The notes under the pieces: generated by a model
What the model saw: only the letters and a program-made list of their open reading frames with translations
Told to the model about the DNA's origin: nothing
Database searches by the model: none
Made by a program: the position numbers and the translations under genes
Source: an uncultured Clostridia bacterium
GTDB lineage: Bacteria > Bacillota > Clostridia > TANB77 > CAG-508
DNA length: 11,258 nucleotides
Direction of reading: 5' to 3'
Assembly (NCBI GenBank): GCA_948745425.1
Contig: CAPZDM010000054.1
Coordinates: 1-11,258, forward strand
Shown here: piece by piece, positions 1 to 7,515 of the stretch
Layout: every line of letters begins with the position of its first letter
Position numbering within the stretch: position 1 is the stretch's first letter

Positions 1-1107
1 AATTTTATTGCAGGGCATATATGGCCATTTTCTGCATACCAAAGAAAAGTAAATGTTTTATCAGATAAGATTATTGAGATGGAAAGGGAACAGGGGGAGA
101 AAGAACGAGAACAAATAAGTTTAATTAAAGAATTACAGGATAGAATTAGTTTTCAAAATATATTAGATGAACTGATTCAACATATCAATGGGTTAGATAG
201 GGAAAAAAATAAGTTGTTAGAAAAATATGAGCAATTAGAGGAGAAAAAAGAACAATTATTACAACAGTATTATCAAATAGAAGAAGAAAGAAATAGGTTA
301 GAAGAAGAGAAAGAACATGTATTGCAAGAATGTAGTCAGGTGCAGGAAGAAAGAAATAGATTAAAAGAGAAATGTGGGTTATTAGAGATTAGAAATAAAG
401 ATATAAATACAATATGTATTAATTTAAAAGAAGAAATAGAATATTATAAAAAAAAACAAGTGAAAGAAAATGGATTGGGAATACCATCGGGTGAATTTTG
501 GAATGAACATTATAAAAAGAATGGCAATTCTGGAACAGGTTCCTATCATCATTTAGCAGAATTTAAAGCAGAAATAGTGAATCGATTTATTGTAAAAGAA
601 AAAATAACCTCTGTTATAGAGATTGGATGTGGAGATGGAAACCAACTTTCTCTTATTCATTATGATAACTATACAGGGGTAGATGTTTCAGAAGTAATAG
701 TAGAGAAGAATAAGGAAAATTATCAAAATGATAATACAAAACAATTTTTTTGTACAGAAACAGAAAGAGAAAAATATATCAATCGAAAGTATGATATGTC
801 AATATCGATGGATGTTATTTTTCATTTATTAGAGGATCAAGTTTTTTATAATTATATGGAAGATTTATTTTTATTAGCGGAAAGATATGTTGTGATTTAC
901 AGTAGTAATCATGAGGAATATACAAAATGGCCAGAATGTAGACATAGAAATTTTATTTCTTATATTCAGGAAAAGATAAGCGGATGGGTATTATATCAAT
1001 ATATACCAAATCGGTATCCATATAAAATTGGTGAGGAAGAAACGACATCTGCATCAGATTTTTATATATTTAAAAAGTTAGACAGAAATATAAATAATAG
1101 AAGATAA
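1..1107 (+). CDS. Coiled-coil plus class I SAM-dependent methyltransferase, 5' end outside window
   Basis: The frame is open from base 1, and the first internal ATG (base 79) has no Shine-Dalgarno site, so I treat this as the 3' part of a longer gene. After about 23 residues of unknown character comes a long, charged, heptad-like coiled coil (about bases 70-470), then a methyltransferase domain (about 480-1080). Motif I, E-I-G-C-G-D-G, lies at bases 619-639, followed by a G-V-D-V-S acidic-loop motif for SAM ribose binding and an S-M-D-V-I-F-H-L motif. The segment just before motif I (F-W-N-E-H-Y, N-S-G-T-G-S-Y, F-K-A-E) is typical of methyltransferases found in polysaccharide loci. The acceptor is unknown; a sugar or the glycan chain end is likely from context. 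The missing N-terminus may hold another domain. Methyltransferase assignment is firm; substrate is inference. Confidence 0.85.
   Translation, partial: NFIAGHIWPFSAYQRKVNVLSDKIIEMEREQGEKEREQISLIKELQDRISFQNILDELIQHINGLDREKNKLLEKYEQLEEKKEQLLQQYYQIEEERNRLEEEKEHVLQECSQVQEERNRLKEKCGLLEIRNKDINTICINLKEEIEYYKKKQVKENGLGIPSGEFWNEHYKKNGNSGTGSYHHLAEFKAEIVNRFIVKEKITSVIEIGCGDGNQLSLIHYDNYTGVDVSEVIVEKNKENYQNDNTKQFFCTETEREKYINRKYDMSISMDVIFHLLEDQVFYNYMEDLFLLAERYVVIYSSNHEEYTKWPECRHRNFISYIQEKISGWVLYQYIPNRYPYKIGEEETTSASDFYIFKKLDRNINNRR
256..363 (+). repeat. Internal 63-base (21-residue) repeat in the coiled coil
   Basis: Two 15-residue stretches, L-L-Q-Q-Y-Y-Q-I-E-E-E-R-N-R-L (bases 256-300) and V-L-Q-E-C-S-Q-V-Q-E-E-R-N-R-L (319-363), lie exactly 63 bases apart. 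Their last 18 bases (283-300 and 346-363) are identical except for one position. The period of 21 residues is three heptads, so gain or loss of a unit would keep the coiled-coil register. This suggests the coil grew by duplication. Confidence 0.7.
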
Positions 1108-1145
1108 TATTGGTTGTGTGATTTCTTGACTTTTAATTAACAAAA

Positions 1146-1150
1146 GGGGG
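1146..1150 (+). promoter_or_regulatory. Ribosome binding site of the double GT4 gene
   Basis: A GGGGG run preceded by AAAA sits 6 bases before the ATG at 1157. It supports this start and shows the gene is translated independently of the methyltransferase gene, which ended 49 bases earlier. Confidence 0.65.
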
Positions 1151-1156
1151 ATAAGA

Positions 1157-3493
1157 ATGATAAAATTACTATTTGCTATAAGTCAGTTATATAAAGGGGG
1201 AGCAGAGACATCATTAGTTAATTTACTAAACTATTTAGATTATGATCAATATGAAGTAGAACTTCTTGTTTTAAATCAGATAGAAGTAGAGGGAGTAGTA
1301 TCTTTGTTACCACAAGTAAATAAGAAAGTAAAGATTTGTGATGCTTATGCTGAATTTAAAAAAATTAATTACATGGATAGAATAAAAGCAAAGTTTATAT
1401 ATACAACGGAACAAAAATCAGCATATTATTTTACGGCATTGGATTTTGTAAGGGGAAAAAAATATGATTATGCTTTTTGGATAGGGGAATGGGTGATTCC
1501 TTCTTTTGTTGCATATCATGTAAATGCTAAACAAAAAGCAGCATGGCTGCATACAGATATTTCTATGGCAAAATATTTTGATGCGGAGGCATATTTTTCT
1601 TTTGATGATTGTATCGATAAATATATTTTTGTATCTAAGAATTCACTTGAAAGTAGTTTAAGAAAATATCCCTTTATAAAGGATAAGTCAGAAATAATTT
1701 ATAATATTACAGATAGTAAAACAATAAAACAGAAATTTTGTGAACCTGTTACAGATCTAGTCTTACAAGAAGATATTCCAGTTATTGTAACTTGTGCAAA
1801 TATAAGAGAAGAAAAGAATCATTTGCGTCAGGTAAGAGTAATGGCAGAATTGAGAAAAAAAGGAATTTATTTTTATTGGATTAATATTGGTTCAACAGCT
1901 AATAAGGAGCTAGTAAACAAAATTTCTGTTTTATGTAAAAAGGAAAAACTAGAAAAATATTTTTTATTATTGGGAGCGAAAGAAAATCCATATAAATATA
2001 TGAAGTTAGCAAATGCAGTTACAGTTTTATCTGATTTTGAGTCTTGGTCTATGGTAATTACAGAAGCAAAATTACTTGGAGTTCCTGTAATAGCAACTAA
2101 AACATCAGGTGCATTAGAACAAATTGAAAATGAAAAAACAGGATTATTGACAGAATTTAATGATAGAGATATTGCAAAACAAATTGAATTTTTTATTTGT
2201 AATCCAAATATTCAAAAAGAAATACGTAAAAACTTACAAGGTTTTGATAATACGAATGAGGTCTTAAAAACTTTTGATTGCTTTTTACATAAAAAAAGTG
2301 TGAAAAGTAAAGATATCTTATATATTATTGATGATGTTAATTATAAGTCTGGAGCACATAATGCAACAATTAGACAGATTCAAGCATTACAAGATCAAGG
2401 AAGAAAGATAAGTATATTTAGTAATACTATTCCTGATTGTAAATTAAGAACAGAGTTAAATGGTGTATCTTTTATGTCATGGATGAGTAATTTTAAAAAT
2501 AAAATTTACCTGAGAAGAACATTAGATTGTTTGTTGGATAAAAAATTACCTTTAGATATAAGAAAAAAGAAATTATGGATGTGTTATGAACAGAGAATAA
2601 AAAAGAATAAAAAAGTTTGGGAAGAATATGTTTTAGAGTCTATCACAAATTTATGTTCTGAATATTCGGTTGTAACAGTTATGTCAGAAGCATCTGCATT
2701 TCGGTATGTTGTTTCAAAGTCCAGTTGTAAAAATAAAATACAATGGATACATACAGATTATTGCAGTTGGAGAGAATTTAACGAGTGGACTAAAGAAATT
2801 ACAAAAAATGATGAGCAGATTTATTTAAAATATAATAAAGTAGTAGTACTTTCAGAGAAAATAAAAGAAGATATTACTATCTTATATCCTAGTTTAAAAG
2901 AAAAAATTAGAGTTTCTAAAAATTTAATGCCTGTAAATGAAATTATTGAGAAATCCGAATCCAAAAAAGTTCTATGTCCTTCTGTACATTTTATAACAGT
3001 TGGTCGTTTAAGCAAAGAAAAAGCATACGATAGATTAATAATTATTTTATCAGAGTTGAAAAAAAAGGGTTATCAATTTTTATGGGAGATTATAGGAGAT
3101 GGACCAGAAAAGGATGATTTGAAGAGGATAATTAAAAAACTTAATTTAGATGAAGAAGTTATTTTATTGGGGCAACGGGATAATCCTTATTATTATATAA
3201 AAAGGGCTCAAGTATTTGCATTATTATCTGTATATGAAGGAATGCCAAATACGATATATGAATCTTTAATTTTAGGAACGCCGGTCTTAGCTACAGATGT
3301 TGGAGGAATTAGTGAACAAATTGAAAATGGTATAAATGGATGGTTAGTAAAGAATGATAAAGATGAAATAGCAAAAAAAATATGTTATTTGATAGAGCAT
3401 CAAGAAGAAATAGAAAAGGCTAAGAGGAATGCAGAAAAATATGAATATAATAATGAAAGTATTAAAGATAAACTATTAGAGATTTATAGTTGA
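1157..3493 (+). CDS. Tandem double GT4-family glycosyltransferase
   Basis: A 778-residue soluble protein containing two complete GT-B glycosyltransferases of family 4; a single GT4 is usually 350-400 residues. Half one (about 1-380) opens with a Gly-rich K-G-G-A-E loop (13-17) and has the E-x7-E donor motif at E295/E303. Half two (about 386-778) opens with S-G-A at 398-400, carries a V-G-R-L-S-K-E-K motif, and has E-x7-E at E694/E702. Each half also has a W-(L/I)-H-T-D motif (130-134 and 530-534) and an N-P-Y motif (277, 676). The 399-400 residue offset of all four landmarks shows the halves arose by duplication. In half one the usual V-G-R is replaced by V-T-C-A-N-I-R, so donor use may differ. 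Both domains probably add consecutive sugars to a lipid-linked intermediate at the inner membrane face; the sugars cannot be read from sequence. A good ribosome site precedes the start, and 22 bases separate it from the next gene. Confidence 0.92.
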   Translation: MIKLLFAISQLYKGGAETSLVNLLNYLDYDQYEVELLVLNQIEVEGVVSLLPQVNKKVKICDAYAEFKKINYMDRIKAKFIYTTEQKSAYYFTALDFVRGKKYDYAFWIGEWVIPSFVAYHVNAKQKAAWLHTDISMAKYFDAEAYFSFDDCIDKYIFVSKNSLESSLRKYPFIKDKSEIIYNITDSKTIKQKFCEPVTDLVLQEDIPVIVTCANIREEKNHLRQVRVMAELRKKGIYFYWINIGSTANKELVNKISVLCKKEKLEKYFLLLGAKENPYKYMKLANAVTVLSDFESWSMVITEAKLLGVPVIATKTSGALEQIENEKTGLLTEFNDRDIAKQIEFFICNPNIQKEIRKNLQGFDNTNEVLKTFDCFLHKKSVKSKDILYIIDDVNYKSGAHNATIRQIQALQDQGRKISIFSNTIPDCKLRTELNGVSFMSWMSNFKNKIYLRRTLDCLLDKKLPLDIRKKKLWMCYEQRIKKNKKVWEEYVLESITNLCSEYSVVTVMSEASAFRYVVSKSSCKNKIQWIHTDYCSWREFNEWTKEITKNDEQIYLKYNKVVVLSEKIKEDITILYPSLKEKIRVSKNLMPVNEIIEKSESKKVLCPSVHFITVGRLSKEKAYDRLIIILSELKKKGYQFLWEIIGDGPEKDDLKRIIKKLNLDEEVILLGQRDNPYYYIKRAQVFALLSVYEGMPNTIYESLILGTPVLATDVGGISEQIENGINGWLVKNDKDEIAKKICYLIEHQEEIEKAKRNAEKYEYNNESIKDKLLEIYS

Positions 3494-3515
3494 GGTTAAA
3501 GTATGAGGTAATATT

Positions 3516-4199
3516 ATGAAAAAAATAGTAAATATAATAATAGGTATTTTAATTAGTTTATATTTAACAGAATTTATTAGTTGTAAAATATCGTTAGATA
3601 TATATCAACAGGTATTCATATTTATCTATTTTATTATTATAGCAATAATTGTACAATTTCTGATTTCTAAAAGAAGTAAAGGTAGTTTTAATAAAACCAC
3701 AATTATATTTTTAGGATTGGTAAGTATTTTTATATTATTTTTAGGAAAAGATATATTAATTGAACAATATGAAGATGGATATGTTGAGATTGTAGCAACT
3801 GGACAAAAAAATATTTTATCTAATTCCTATGAAGTTTGGATTACTTCATTAGAGATTAATGGCATAGAATTAGATTTAGAAAATATAGAATTAGAAAAAG
3901 GATGGTATTTACAAGACGGATTTATCGTAGCAAATTATGGACAAAATAGAACTTCTTTTTGTATTACAATAGATAATATGAAAAAAGTTAAGATAAAGTT
4001 TATTAATAATACATGGTCTGGAAGAGCTGAGATATATCAAAATGGTGAAATAAATCAAATAGATTTATATTCAGAAATTGGGAAAATACAAGAAATAGAA
4101 ATAAAGGGAATTAAGCAAGAAGTAGGTATTTTATATTTAATTGGATGCTATTTTACTATTTTAATTAGTGTATTATCTCTCGTATATTTGTTTAAGGAT
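3516..4199 (+). other. N-terminal shared module, copy A (3 helices, beta domain, 1 helix)
   Basis: Residues 1-228 of the DUF6020-like protein. Landmarks are E-V-W-I-T (106-110), I-N-G just after it, W-S-G (167-169), D-L-Y-S (183-186) and I-G (188-189). The same landmarks in the same order and nearly the same spacing occur at the N-terminus of the acyltransferase encoded at 6805-8580. From helix count and positive charges, the domain should lie on the outer face. I do not recognise a named domain family. Confidence 0.7.
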
Positions 4200-6023
4200 A
4201 AATATTCTTATATAGGTAGGATAATTCTTGGAGAAATATTATTTATTTTAATACTGCGAAGTAATTTAGATGAATTTTTTGATAGTTTTTTAATATTTAT
4301 AATAATGTTATTAATAGCTATAGCAAATTATTTTTATAAAGAAATAAAGGAAAATTCTGTAATGCAGTCCTATTTTACAACACACTCAAAAATTTTAATT
4401 GGGTTATGTAATATTTATATTACATTTGCATGGATAGGTCATTATCTTTTTATCAATACTGATAAAGTAATAATAGATAGTAATAGAGTAATTGTATTTA
4501 TAACGGGAGTAATTGTATTTTATCCTATTTTATTGTATTTTATCTATTTTATAAAAAAATTGGACAGAATATATATTATACAAGGTGAAAGATCAAAAAA
4601 TAAGATAAGAAAGTTGAAATTGGCGACTTTTTTTCTTATGTTTGTTCCTTTAATTATTATTTCATTAGGATATTATCCAGGTTCTATGACACCTGATGGA
4701 GTGGATCAATGGATGCAAGCATTAGGAGTGTTTTCCTTATCAAATGCTCATCCAGCTATACACACATTATTTTTGCGTTTATGTTCCAATATAGTGAATA
4801 CGCCATATACTACTGTAGTAATACAAATTTTAATATTTGTATTACTTTGGACATCATTATTTGGATTTTTGTATCAAAAAGGGTTAAGTTCAAAAGTAAT
4901 TTATATAATAGCATTTTTGTTGGCTATTATGCCAAACAATTATATGATGTTATGTTTAATTTCTAAAAATATTTTGTATGCACTTATTGTTTTATGGAAT
5001 ACTTATTTATTAATTAGATTATTGAATGATGAAATAAGATTTTTTTCCTGGACAAGAATTGCAGAATTTAGTATAGCATTAGCTTTATTGAATGTAGTTA
5101 GACATAATGGATTTTTAGGAACATATACAATTTGGTTTTTTTTGATTGTATGGGGAATTTATACAAAGAAGGTTACAAAATTTAAGCCTATTTTAATAGT
5201 TGGTTTATCATGGTTAATAATTAGTGGAATAGAGGGTCCATTATACAGTTATTATAATGTACAGAGTAGTAAAGGGACTGGTTCAGTTTCGTCTGTAAAA
5301 GGTCCGTTACTTGCTCCAGCAGGGATGTATATATTAGCGGAAGAAGAAATTCCGATTGAAGGACAGGAGTTGGTTTATCGTATTGGTTCAGTAGAAGAGT
5401 GGAAAGAAAACTATAATCCTTATAATGGTGACAGGCTTGGCTGGGGAAAATTGAGAAAAAATATTTTAAATTATTCACAAAAGGAGGCCTTTCAGTTATA
5501 TTTTATTCTTTTAAAGGGGAATCCTTTATTAGTAATAAAGGATAGATTACATGCAGTAGATATTTTATGGAATATAATACAACCTACAGAATCTTATAAA
5601 ATGCATGGTGCGTACAATGTAAGATATACTACTGGGATTTGGCTGCCTACAAAGGATTATGAAGTTATGCCAAATTTTTTATTAGAAGAAAAAATAAGAC
5701 GAGAAAATAAAGAAAGATTTAATAATTTAGGAAAAATAGGAATAGATTTTTCAATTAAAAATCAATTATTTGATGCATTGTTTTGGAGAAATGGATTTTA
5801 TTTAGCTCTAGGAATATTGTTGGTTTTAATTAATTATATAGAAAAACGAGGAAAAATAAATATTGTAATACTTCCAGCATTTGCAATACTATGTACTTTA
5901 GCATTAGCAGCATCATGGCAGATATATCAATATTATTGGTTTTTTCCATTATCTACAATATATTTTGCATTATATACTTTATATGTAGATGCAAACGAAA
6001 GACGAAAGGACAATAAGAAATGA
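3516..6023 (+). CDS. Polytopic DUF6020-like, GT-C-type membrane protein with N-terminal extracytoplasmic domain
   Basis: An 835-residue protein with many membrane helices. Residues 1-80 form three helices, with a K-R-S-K-rich loop predicted inside. Residues 89-203 form a mostly-beta domain predicted outside, and a fourth helix follows (206-228). The C-terminal body (about 230-835) has a first large outside loop with Y-Y-P-G and paired aspartates D394 and D397, then N-A-H-P-A-I-H (H412, P413), an R-H-N-G motif (529-532), and a large extracytoplasmic segment around 575-745. An acidic first outside loop and an H-P motif are typical of GT-C enzymes, which use polyprenyl-phosphate sugars; the Y-Y-P-G and H-P pattern recalls the DUF6020 family. 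Its stop overlaps the start of a DPM1-like GT2, the expected donor-making partner. I infer that it glycosylates an exported glycan. Alternatives are a polymerase or a wall-polymer glycosyltransferase. An AGG at 3506-3508 supports the start. Confidence 0.75.
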   Translation: MKKIVNIIIGILISLYLTEFISCKISLDIYQQVFIFIYFIIIAIIVQFLISKRSKGSFNKTTIIFLGLVSIFILFLGKDILIEQYEDGYVEIVATGQKNILSNSYEVWITSLEINGIELDLENIELEKGWYLQDGFIVANYGQNRTSFCITIDNMKKVKIKFINNTWSGRAEIYQNGEINQIDLYSEIGKIQEIEIKGIKQEVGILYLIGCYFTILISVLSLVYLFKDKYSYIGRIILGEILFILILRSNLDEFFDSFLIFIIMLLIAIANYFYKEIKENSVMQSYFTTHSKILIGLCNIYITFAWIGHYLFINTDKVIIDSNRVIVFITGVIVFYPILLYFIYFIKKLDRIYIIQGERSKNKIRKLKLATFFLMFVPLIIISLGYYPGSMTPDGVDQWMQALGVFSLSNAHPAIHTLFLRLCSNIVNTPYTTVVIQILIFVLLWTSLFGFLYQKGLSSKVIYIIAFLLAIMPNNYMMLCLISKNILYALIVLWNTYLLIRLLNDEIRFFSWTRIAEFSIALALLNVVRHNGFLGTYTIWFFLIVWGIYTKKVTKFKPILIVGLSWLIISGIEGPLYSYYNVQSSKGTGSVSSVKGPLLAPAGMYILAEEEIPIEGQELVYRIGSVEEWKENYNPYNGDRLGWGKLRKNILNYSQKEAFQLYFILLKGNPLLVIKDRLHAVDILWNIIQPTESYKMHGAYNVRYTTGIWLPTKDYEVMPNFLLEEKIRRENKERFNNLGKIGIDFSIKNQLFDALFWRNGFYLALGILLVLINYIEKRGKINIVILPAFAILCTLALAASWQIYQYYWFFPLSTIYFALYTLYVDANERRKDNKK

Positions 6024-6718
6024 AAATACTAATTATTATTCCAGCATATAATGAGGAACAAAATATTGAGAAAGTAATAAATAATTTAATTCAAAATTAT
6101 ATTCAATATGATTATATTATAATAAATGATGGTTCTAAAGACAGAACAGGACAATTGTGTAGGAAGAATGGATATAATTTACTTGATCTTCCAATTAATC
6201 TTGGCTTGTCAGGGGGAATGCAAGCCGGATTTAAATATGCATATGAACAAGAGTATGATTATGTAATTCAGTTTGATGGTGATGGTCAACATCAACCACA
6301 ATATATAAAGCAAATGTTAAAGGAGATGGAAAAAAAACATGCAGATATTGTAATTGGTTCTAGATTTATAAATGAGAAAAAACCAAAAAATTTACGAATG
6401 TTAGGAAGTAATTTAATTTCATTAATTATTAAAATTACTACAGGAAAAAAGATTGCTGATCCAACATCTGGCATGCGTTTGTTTAATAAAAAGATGATTC
6501 AAAAATTTGCATGTATGATGAATTATGGACCTGAACCAGATACTATATCTTATTTATTAAAATGTGGTGCAAAGGTAGAGGAAGTACAAGTAGAAATGAA
6601 AGAGAGGGAAGCGGGAGAAAGTTATTTGAATTTAAAACGTTCTATACAATATATGTTACATATGTGTATGTCTATTATTTTTATTCAATGTTTTAGAGAT
6701 AAGGAAGAATTAATATGA
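6020..6718 (+). CDS. DPM1-like GT2 glycosyltransferase (polyprenyl-phosphate sugar synthase type)
   Basis: A 232-residue GT-A fold enzyme. It opens with I-I-I-P-A-Y-N-E-E, has N-D-G-S-K-D (D37) for nucleotide binding, the D-G-D-G-Q-H metal motif (D86, D88), I-G-S-R-F, and D-P-T-S-G-M-R. These mark the dolichyl/undecaprenyl-phosphate sugar transferase branch of GT2, which moves a sugar from a nucleotide donor to polyprenyl phosphate at the inner membrane face. It lacks the two C-terminal membrane helices of GtrB/CsbB-type members and ends in a short hydrophobic stretch, so it probably needs a membrane partner. DUF2304 proteins often sit next to such enzymes, and one is encoded at 8598-8966. 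The ATG overlaps the previous stop (ATGA), implying translational coupling with the GT-C-like protein and shared function. The sugar is unknown. Confidence 0.9.
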   Translation: MKILIIIPAYNEEQNIEKVINNLIQNYIQYDYIIINDGSKDRTGQLCRKNGYNLLDLPINLGLSGGMQAGFKYAYEQEYDYVIQFDGDGQHQPQYIKQMLKEMEKKHADIVIGSRFINEKKPKNLRMLGSNLISLIIKITTGKKIADPTSGMRLFNKKMIQKFACMMNYGPEPDTISYLLKCGAKVEEVQVEMKEREAGESYLNLKRSIQYMLHMCMSIIFIQCFRDKEELI

Positions 6719-6741
6719 AAATAATATTAGTATTTATTTAG
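6715..6741 (+). pseudogene. Possible gene-start remnant: 8-codon ORF coupled to the GT2 stop
   Basis: An ATG overlaps the GT2 stop as ATGA, with AAGGAAG 7 bases before it, and encodes M-K-I-I-L-V-F-I followed by TAG. This looks like the start of a real membrane-protein gene that stops at once. The same frame then stays open from 6742 to a TGA at 6799, reading as a basic tail ending M-E-K-E-E. One reading is a gene reduced by internal deletion to its two ends; another is chance in AT-rich DNA, or a small leader peptide. Low confidence. Confidence 0.25.
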
Positions 6742-6791
6742 AAACTTTGGGTTAAATTTGTAATTAAATGTAGAAAATATAAAATGGAAAA

Positions 6792-6796
6792 GGAGG
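6792..6796 (+). promoter_or_regulatory. Strong ribosome binding site of the acyltransferase gene
   Basis: A perfect GGAGG, 8 bases before the ATG at 6805, is the best Shine-Dalgarno site in the window. It fixes the start and indicates that this gene, set off by an 86-base gap, is translated independently of the GT2 before it. Confidence 0.8.
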
Positions 6797-6804
6797 AATG
6801 ATAT

Positions 6805-7515
6805 ATGGTAAGAAAAATTAAAAAAATAGATTTATATTTTCTTTTTACATCTGTATTTATGGCATATTTTTTAACATGTATAATAGAACAGATAACTTTT
6901 TTATCTATATTGCAAAAAAGTTTTATAATATTATACTTTATTGTAATGTTTCTTTTAATATTTAGATTTATTAATAAAAAAATTATATTTGAAAATATAA
7001 AGTATAAAAAAATGATTCTTTTTTTTGCAATAATTGTAGCATTTATATTTAGAAATCAATTTTTGCCGAAGATTTACCATTCAACGGATGTAATAATCTC
7101 TGTATTGGAACAGAATGATCCAGCATCAAATGGAAAAGAGGCATGGTTGACTGGCATAAAAATAAATGGTAATAGTCAAGATTTACTTTACTTTGTTAAT
7201 AAAAATGAAGCAAATTCTTGGATATTTCAAAATGGAGCTTTATTAGGGGATTATACACAGGATAGGAATCAGCTATTTTTGAATTTTTCAAAAGTACGAT
7301 CAATTCAATTAAAATTTGTAAAACATGCGTGGTCGGGAGTAATTGAGATTGCAACGAATAATACGAAGAATATATATAATTTGTATGATCCCATAGGGGA
7401 AGAGTTAAAGATAGATGTTCCTGTAACTTATGTAGAGTATCCTTTTTTTCAGCGTATTGTGTTATTAGTAGGGATAAGTTTTATTATTTTTTATTTATTA
7501 TTAATAATTTTATCT
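6805..7515 (+). other. N-terminal shared module, copy B (3 helices, beta domain, 1 helix)
   Basis: Residues 1-237 of the acyltransferase. Landmarks are E-A-W-L-T (112-116), I-N-G, W-S-G (176-178), N-L-Y-D (192-195) and I-G (197-198). From W-S-G to the L-Y tyrosine is 18 residues here and in copy A; between the two tryptophans is 62 residues here and 59 in copy A. A lysine-rich stretch after the fourth helix (about 237-257) should be cytoplasmic and links to the acyltransferase domain. Confidence 0.7.

Noticed and set aside
448..456. A9 tract in the methyltransferase gene, and T8 tracts near 5134-5141 and 7712-7719, as phase-variation switches
   Set aside because: All genes are in frame, and runs of this length are common in such AT-rich sequence. 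Without strain comparison there is no sign of length variation.
1126..1154. TTGACT with an ATAA-containing element about 17 bases later, as a promoter before the double GT4 gene
   Set aside because: The would-be -10 (GGATAA) overlaps the ribosome binding site, so transcription would begin inside the coding sequence. In DNA this AT-rich such matches are expected by chance.
2821..3015. Short minus-strand open frames, here and at 5221-5478 and 6292-6474, and an out-of-frame plus-strand one at 4709-4966
   Set aside because: All lie inside strongly supported genes, have low-complexity or unconvincing products, and no ribosome sites; they are shadows of the real coding frames.
6747..6783. Weak -35/-10-like elements (TTGGGT with TAGAAA or TATAAA) before the acyltransferase gene
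   Set aside because: The -35 match is poor, spacing is 18 bases or more, and nothing distinguishes it from AT-rich background. An internal promoter cannot be excluded but is not supported.
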